Assembly (NCBI GenBank): GCA_015039315.1
Contig: WIDE01000002.1
Span: 631,391 to 695,390, forward strand
DNA length: 64,000 nt
Source of the DNA: Clavulina sp. PMI_390
Lineage: Eukaryota > Basidiomycota > Agaricomycetes > Cantharellales > Hydnaceae
Reading direction: 5' to 3'
The position numbers were made by a program, and so were the translations under genes. The notes under the pieces were generated by a model. The model saw nothing but the letters and a program-made list of their open reading frames with translations. It had not been told where the DNA came from and did no database searches. Positions 58,649-64,000 of this stretch are shown here, piece after piece. Within the stretch, counting starts at the first letter, position 1, and each line of letters begins with the position of its first letter.

Positions 58649-59917
58649 ATGTTGACACCTGCTGATGCCGGCGCCGACGCCAAACAGACATGGCTGCTTT
58701 GCTTCCTCCATCGAGTCGGCCGCGTTTTGGAGAGACGCATCCATTGCAAGGAGTATAAAGCAATCTTCTCGAGAGGTGGTGGCTCGTCTGACGCAACGAA
58801 GGCATTCTATTCCAGCTCTCTCTTTGTCGATCCACTGCGTCAGGACATCGATGATCTACTCAGAGCTTTCGTGGACCGATGCAAAGTTGCTCTGTCAAAC
58901 AAGGAGGACCCCAAACCTTTCAGGTGGTACAAGGAAATATGGGTGCGGCAAAAATGGGATTTCTTCCACCTCCGTTGTATTCAGAACCCGTCAAGGAAAT
59001 CTTTCCTTGAAGTGACTTTTCGTTGTTTCCTAGGTTCGCTACCTTTGATCCCTTTGACCGCTGCTTCTAGACTTAAATACACTCATCATATAGAGAAAAT
59101 ATCTTCTAAGGAACCCGTTCTACATCGCCTGACTGCTTTATTTGCCATCTACACTCTATTCACCTCTCAATCCCTGCCCGAGTTTGAGAAACTCTATTCT
59201 TTACGATACATCCCTATCGCCCAAGGTGCGTTATCTCAATGCGCGCCCAATCGAGTACAATTGACCACAGGGTGCTCTGCCGCGTCAGACTTATACGAAG
59301 AGCTTGTCACCCTTCCTGGCACTCTCCCTCCATTATTTGACCATTACGCCACCTATACCGTCCAATCCCTCGTGTCGAGATCGGCATTTGTGATACTTCC
59401 TGATAGCATTTTAGAGGGATATTCTTCTGCAATGCTCCCTGATTCAACGCTTGCTATCGTCGATGAGGCCTCTGAGGAGAGTGGCAAAGTTAGAGGAAAG
59501 GCTGGCCGGCCGAGAGCTATGGATCTTCAGCGTCGCGCCACAAATGCTGTGAGTGCGTTGGATGCATGGTCAAACAACGCCGCCCCCTCTCTCTCGACCA
59601 GTTCCTCTACTTTACCAGCCATCAGCAGCGAGGAACATTATCACGCCTATAAGCAGGCTGTAGCCGAGGCAGTCGATCGGTCCGACATCGAAGCATCAGA
59701 GCAAAGCGTCATGGACAAGATGAAGCAGCTGGAGGACATCTGGGTCCGTCAAGGCTGGAATGTAGAAGATGAATCAAATGGTAACTCGAGCGAAGGATTA
59801 CGGCAACTTGAAAAGGCCCAAAGCACCTCTCAAGGACTATTAGGACTTTCCCGTAGGGTGAATGAAAATCTTCCACCTGAGGCTGCTGGTTTGGAAGAAG
59901 AAGAAGAAGCTACCTAA
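58649..59917 (+). CDS. SNAPc subunit 1 (SNAP43)-like protein (tentative)
   Basis: Exons 58649..59225 and 59289..59917. The 63-nt intron 59226..59288 is in frame but has consensus ends, and its removal restores PIAQDLYEELVTLP. The first 60 residues are doubtful: another 63-nt consensus intron (58753..58815) could also be removed, and the start codon lies only 36 bp from the thiolase start. The conserved part begins SLFVDPLRQDIDDLLRAFVD, then PFRWYKEIWVRQKWDFFHL, LPLIPLTAASRLKYTHH and ALFAIYTLFTSQSLP. Layout and residues resemble SNAPC1/SNAP43, part of the complex that drives snRNA promoters. The C-terminus is charged and ends in a Glu run. Family assignment is uncertain. Confidence 0.55.
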   Translation: MLTPADAGADAKQTWLLCFLHRVGRVLERRIHCKEYKAIFSRGGGSSDATKAFYSSSLFVDPLRQDIDDLLRAFVDRCKVALSNKEDPKPFRWYKEIWVRQKWDFFHLRCIQNPSRKSFLEVTFRCFLGSLPLIPLTAASRLKYTHHIEKISSKEPVLHRLTALFAIYTLFTSQSLPEFEKLYSLRYIPIAQGALSQCAPNRVQLTTGCSAASDLYEELVTLPGTLPPLFDHYATYTVQSLVSRSAFVILPDSILEGYSSAMLPDSTLAIVDEASEESGKVRGKAGRPRAMDLQRRATNAVSALDAWSNNAAPSLSTSSSTLPAISSEEHYHAYKQAVAEAVDRSDIEASEQSVMDKMKQLEDIWVRQGWNVEDESNGNSSEGLRQLEKAQSTSQGLLGLSRRVNENLPPEAAGLEEEEEAT

Positions 59918-60093
59918 ACAAGGCGTAGAACAAATTGCGATAGTGCCTCCTTGTAATTAATTCCCACTCTCGTCGCGCAGGCAGTATACACTCCAGCCAT
60001 TGGTTTCTGATGGTCCATCCTCATGAACGCGTGACAGAACGCGATCAGCACCCATCACGTGATGACTTGACACACTGTGCTCGCGACCCCAGG

Positions 60094-61328
60094 ATGTCGT
60101 CTCCAGAATCCTCAGTGAGTTATAAGTTCGGAATATATAGCGCGGTGGGCTAATCGCCCGTGTCCAGGCCGTAATTGGCCAAAGGAAACGATTCTGCACA
60201 GTTTGTGTCGACAGTAACGAGCAAAGGCTTCCCATTGACCGCGATCACTTCAAAGTGTGCCCAGCCACATCGTCACTTCAAACCTTGACAAAAAAGCGCC
60301 GCAATAGCGGCCCGGGGTCGAATAAAAGTTCAAAACGTCGTCATACCTCGAACCCTATTCAACACACTGCTCATATCGAAAAAGCCCTCAGCTCATCTTG
60401 TCCGTTGCCCCCAGCCCTTGCTCCTTCGGAGAGTCAGGAACAGGCGGTATTGGTCGCTACAACGAGACCTCAACATTTTGCGCTAGATGAGTGGTAAATG
60501 AAACATTCCTCAGCTGATAGAACGACTATGAATCGCCTCCATCTACACTTCCCAATTTGTAGGATTCGTGCTCAGTTCATCGAGGCTCCAGGGGAAGCCA
60601 TGATCCAATTGCATATTTGGACCCTATACCGGAATAACTTCGGTGACCATAGAGATGGATATGGCCCTCTCGTATCACCAGGAGAACTGTTTGGTAGGAT
60701 CATGGCTATCTTCCCCATCGCGTCATCCAGGCAGTATGGGCACACCTACGTGCTCGATAACCTGTCAGAGAGGCACATATCTCTTTCACCTAGTGCCAGC
60801 CATGAGTCGCATATCTTATCTGCGCCAATAGCAGCCTACCCAACTCGCGAGAACCTCGAGCTGGCTGAGGAATCGACACTCACCCCACATGCTTCTCGAC
60901 CTGAAACCGAATTGGATGCTCATCCTAGTATTCCGTCCCCAGCTCCCAATTTCCTACCTGAACATCAAGAGGATTTCCAAGAGAACAGCAGCGAGTCAAC
61001 TCGTGGTTCTTCTTTATCCTCCAAGTCATCCCATTTTTCGTCCCCACCCCGCCCAACCGCAGCCTCAGCCCATATGCTTTCATCGGAGACCATGAATATC
61101 ATGCTCGATTTCCTTGCTTCCAAATCACCCAATACTGCCGCTACTCCGCCACCTGCTCTTTCAGTACCTGCACTACTCAAGCAACTGGATCAAGAGCATT
61201 CGAAGGTAGACATTGGACTTGCAAAACTAAGGGATCGCGCCCAGGAAGCAGGAATTCGCCGCCGCCAGATGCTTGAAAAGTATAGCGGTTATTTGCAGGA
61301 GCTTCGTTCAAGTGACAAGCCCTCATAG
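60094..61328 (+). CDS. CxxC and RFX-like DNA-binding protein (tentative)
   Basis: Exons 60094..60114, 60168..60493 and 60563..61328 give 370 residues; exon 1 codes only seven residues (MSSPESS). A small Cys/His stretch (FCTVC...DHFKVC) near the N-terminus could bind zinc. A Lys/Arg-rich putative nuclear signal follows (LTKKRRNSG, SSKRRHTS). Residues 113-170 (FALDEWIRAQFIEAPGEAM, IWTLYRNNFGD, LVSPGELFGRIMAIFP) resemble the RFX/RSC9-type winged helix pattern with its closing LxxxVFP. The C-terminal about 60 residues are helical (ALLKQLDQEHSKVDIGLAKLRDRA). It may be a chromatin-remodelling or transcription subunit; this is a pattern-based inference. Confidence 0.5.
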
Positions 61329-61754
61329 CTGCTGCAATGGGGAGAGAAAGAATTCTTTCCGACAACCAGTTCGGTGTCCTACAAAGGGCGAGCATTTTTC
61401 TGGTGGTCTTAACATCTTGTGATTCGACTTTTCATTCCCCTTCATGTTGGTTTGTCTATCAGACATGTGTTTTATTTGATATCGTCGCCTTGATATTTAG
61501 TGTTTTTTTGCTATTCGGACTGGCTGGCGTTGTCACTCTCATGGCGTGTCTCCCGGTAGCCGTCCCACCGTCAAAACCTCTCCTTACCCTTTCAATGGAC
61601 TTGTTCTTCATTCATACAAATATGACCAACATTAAAGACTACAAATAACACCATATGCCCAAAATAAACTTGATACCCGTTTGTATTGCTTCGGCCTGCA
61701 TGAAGGGATCTGGAGATGGTAACACAGGTTCCGGATTCTCTCCATTCGGCCGGG
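61329..61754. other. Convergent 3' interval
   Basis: 426 bp between the stop of the CxxC/RFX-like gene (+) and that of the TPR/J-domain gene (-). A frame of about 100 codons crosses it but has no conserved character. Confidence 0.45.
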
Positions 61755-64000
61755 TCAAGGGCAGAGTGTTCGCTTTGCAGTGTCGAGCTACGGCGAGAAC
61801 TAAGGTTAGTTGGTGTTCATGTTCGCAGGGCTATTTTGGCACTCACTCGCTGGAATAATCGCGTGTCTGGTATTGTAAGAGCGGATGATAAGACCCCGAG
61901 GTCATCTTCCCACATTATTATTGAACAAAAAACTTACCTCCACCAGGCTTGTCAGGATGATCTAGCAGGAAGATAAGCTATGAGCGCGATCTACCCGAAG
62001 CGGTGTGTGTGTCTCACATTGTTTAGCCAGCACATGATAAGCCGCCACAATCTCAACCCGTGTAGCCCCAGGCTTGACACCAAGGATCTTGGGAATGCAT
62101 CAGGGGCATGCGGTAGTCTGAACAAGAAACCGACAACGAACCTCATGAGGTGTCTTTAGACTCATCTCCTCAAGCATCTTGAGAATTCTCGCTTCATCTG
62201 GAGTTGGCTCCGGGGGTCGTCTGGGACCATCACTACTTCGGCGCGAGTTGATACGTGCTGCCATAGCGGAATTTAAGAAATCCATCGCCTTTTCCTCTTC
62301 TTCACGGCCAGAAGAACATGCAAGCGCCTTCTTTCCTTTTGAGACCGCTGCGTCGTAGTCAGCCTGAGAAACCAATATCATGCCCGCAAGAAGTATACTA
62401 GCCAAACGGTCAATAGATCATCGACGACATCGAAGAAAGGCGGTTCTCACGTTTTATAGTGTGGAGTAGAGGCGAGTTCTGCAACCCGATCACAATCGCT
62501 CAAAGCTGAGGCAAGATGTCCGTCGTCGTAGCGGTCCTTGGGGTTATGCAGCTGCCACGGAGAGTCAATTTCATCGCTCGAAAGCGCGACAGTTGAGCCA
62601 CATACCTTGAAGTGTGCATGGGCCCTATTACTGAGAATAGAAGCCTTTAGAGTGTCGGCACAGGGGAATTCAAGTGCATCGGATAGGATATCAATTGCTC
62701 GAGCATAGTCACCCTCTTTATACGCTTGCGCTCCACGATTTGCTGCTGCTGCCACGCTGAATCCATCCTTGCGACGCTTTTCGCGATCTTCTTCGTCGGC
62801 TCGCTTCTTCGCTTCCGCCGCCCGAGCTTTCTGGGCATTCTCCTGCTCCGAATTACAAAGTTGAAGGATCTTGGTGATGCTGCTCAATAGATCCTCATCC
62901 TCGACAGATGACATAGCGTTTCGTCCTTCCTTCAAACACTCTTCGTACTCATCCAATGCATATAGACAGCAAATGCTCTGGTATCGCCTTTGGGGAAGGT
63001 TAGATCAGACGAAATGATAGTTGTGCGTGATCTGAAATCGCTCACATTCGGTCGTTAAACAAGTCGGGGTCAAGGCTCCTGAGCGTTTGTATGTCGGCGT
63101 GAGCTTTACGAAACAGGTCAAGCTTTTGCAGACTGGCCGGCTGGGATTAGAGTTAGAATTTGACGGTAATCTATGAAGGGGGAGTGGCATACCACCCAGT
63201 AAGACATCATCCGAAAGTGGATAATCTCCATCCGCAACTTGAGGTCTTTTGTCTGAGATAACGCTCTAGTATATAGGCCAGCTGCCTTCTCATACTCCTC
63301 GGAGTTATGAGCTGCAATACCCAGTTTCATGGTATCGCGAGCTTTCTTAGATTCTTTCTCCTTGTGACATTTATCCAGAATGTCGAGAAGGCGTTGTTGT
63401 AGCTCTGAGTCAGTGGTCCGAGGAAGTGCTGCCCGAATCTCGCCAATTGCATCGTCATATTCGTCAATGAAATACAATGAGAATGCGCTCATATAAGACC
63501 TAATGAGAGAGAGCACTTTAGATGTGTCATACTACAGCAAATGGGCACACACTGATGTTCGTCAAGAGGTTTTCCAGTAAGGCGACGAATCCACTGAAGA
63601 TCCGTATGGACCCTTCGGAAAAGGTCCAGCTTCTGGGCTCCGGCAGGCTAGAGATCCTTTGAGTTACTTGTATGGTGTGACGAAGGCTTTGAAGACATAC
63701 TGTCCAATTAGCCTTCACCCGTAGCTGGAGAATCTTGGCTTTATCTTCGTCGTTCCTCTCAAGGTCAAGGGCCTCGGTAAAGTGATTTACCGCTTCATCC
63801 CAGCGCTCTTTGTCCATAGCGTCGACTCCCTTACTGAGGGCTTCGTTTTGGCGCTTCACGATGTTAGCACTTCCACGTTCATCCTGACTCTTCTTGATGA
63901 CATCTCCCAACTGCGAGTCATATTCGGTTGTGGAATTGTTAGTCAAAGCGTAACGGGCGCTCGATATCGCTTCATCATACATGTCAAGCATGTAGGCGCA
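61755..64000 (-). CDS. TPR and J-domain co-chaperone (DNAJC7/TPR2-like), 3' part
   Basis: The gene runs off the right edge. Exons in transcript order: >64000..63701, 63647..63553, 63499..63193, 63140..63046, 62987..62606, 62551..62451, 62397..62142, 62087..62018, 61961..61938, 61866..61847, 61787..61755; all phases close. Repeated TPR-like helices: MLDMYDEAISSARYAL, GVDAMDKERWDEAVNHFTEAL, FIDEYDDAIGEIRAAL, AHNSEEYEKAAGLYTRAL and AYKEGDYARAIDILSDAL. The C-terminus is a J domain: ILGVKPGATRVEIVAAYHVLAKQ, YHPDKPGG with intact HPD, then DTRLFQRLDTAKRTLCP, ending in the last helix. DNAJC7 relatives pass clients between Hsp70 and Hsp90 in the cytosol. The last four exons are very small (70, 24, 20 and 33 nt). 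Confidence 0.85.

Noticed and set aside
1..64000. CRISPR arrays, tRNA/rRNA genes, intact transposons, operons
   Set aside because: No regular spacer repeats, no tRNA cloverleaf with A and B boxes and no transposase or reverse transcriptase motifs were seen. Gene structure is plainly eukaryotic.

Overview
The window is a piece of a filamentous basidiomycete nuclear genome, most likely an agaricomycete. Almost every gene is split by many short introns, usually about 50-65 nt. Conserved eukaryotic housekeeping proteins sit beside agaricomycete-typical families: a FunK1-type kinase, tandem DUF2235 alpha/beta hydrolases and PXB/DUF3818 lipid proteins. The genus cannot be proven from sequence alone; a Rhizoctonia-like lineage is only a guess. 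I rebuilt exon-intron models by hand so that reading phases close and conserved motifs stay continuous. Exon coordinates are given in each entry.

Layout. 1-12 kb is gene-dense: the 3' part of a FunK1 kinase, ORC4, myosin regulatory light chain (-), the exosome cofactor C1D/Lrp1, an EFM3/FAM86-type protein methyltransferase (-) whose stop codon lies 24 bp from that of C1D, and a 20-exon chitin synthase. 12-27.5 kb is sparse: only NudE and a Ran1/Ksp1-like kinase, separated by non-coding stretches of 1.9, 2.4 and 6.5 kb. One of these carries a 118-bp tandem repeat. 27.5-41.3 kb holds fumarase, PEX11, lipoyl synthase (-), a 1428-residue C2-C2-EF-hand-coiled-coil-transmembrane protein (-) and a CCNDBP1-like gene. 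42-46.7 kb carries two tandem DUF2235 hydrolase genes with the same exon map. 47-64 kb carries a hypothetical protein (-), an Ima1-type inner nuclear membrane protein, a TatD nuclease (-), a PXB/DUF3818 protein, peroxisomal 3-ketoacyl-CoA thiolase with a PTS2 (-), a SNAP43-like gene, a small CxxC/RFX-like protein, and the 3' part of a TPR/J-domain co-chaperone (-).

Themes. The set is mainly housekeeping: replication origin, nuclear RNA decay, cytokinesis, dynein regulation, cell wall, mitochondrial lipoate and TCA enzymes, peroxisome division and beta-oxidation. There is no operon-like or biosynthetic cluster.

The most unusual signals are: (i) an AT-AC intron in the thiolase gene, needed to keep the conserved GHPLGCTG motif; (ii) a phosphatidylserine-decarboxylase-type C2-C2-EF head joined in one uninterrupted frame to a coiled-coil and membrane-anchored tail, with no decarboxylase domain; (iii) runs of micro-exons in the chitin synthase (15-15-7-15 nt) and in the J domain (24-20-33 nt); (iv) two GC-AG introns, one of them well supported; and (v) the recently duplicated DUF2235 pair. 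No RNA genes, complete mobile elements or CRISPR arrays could be supported.
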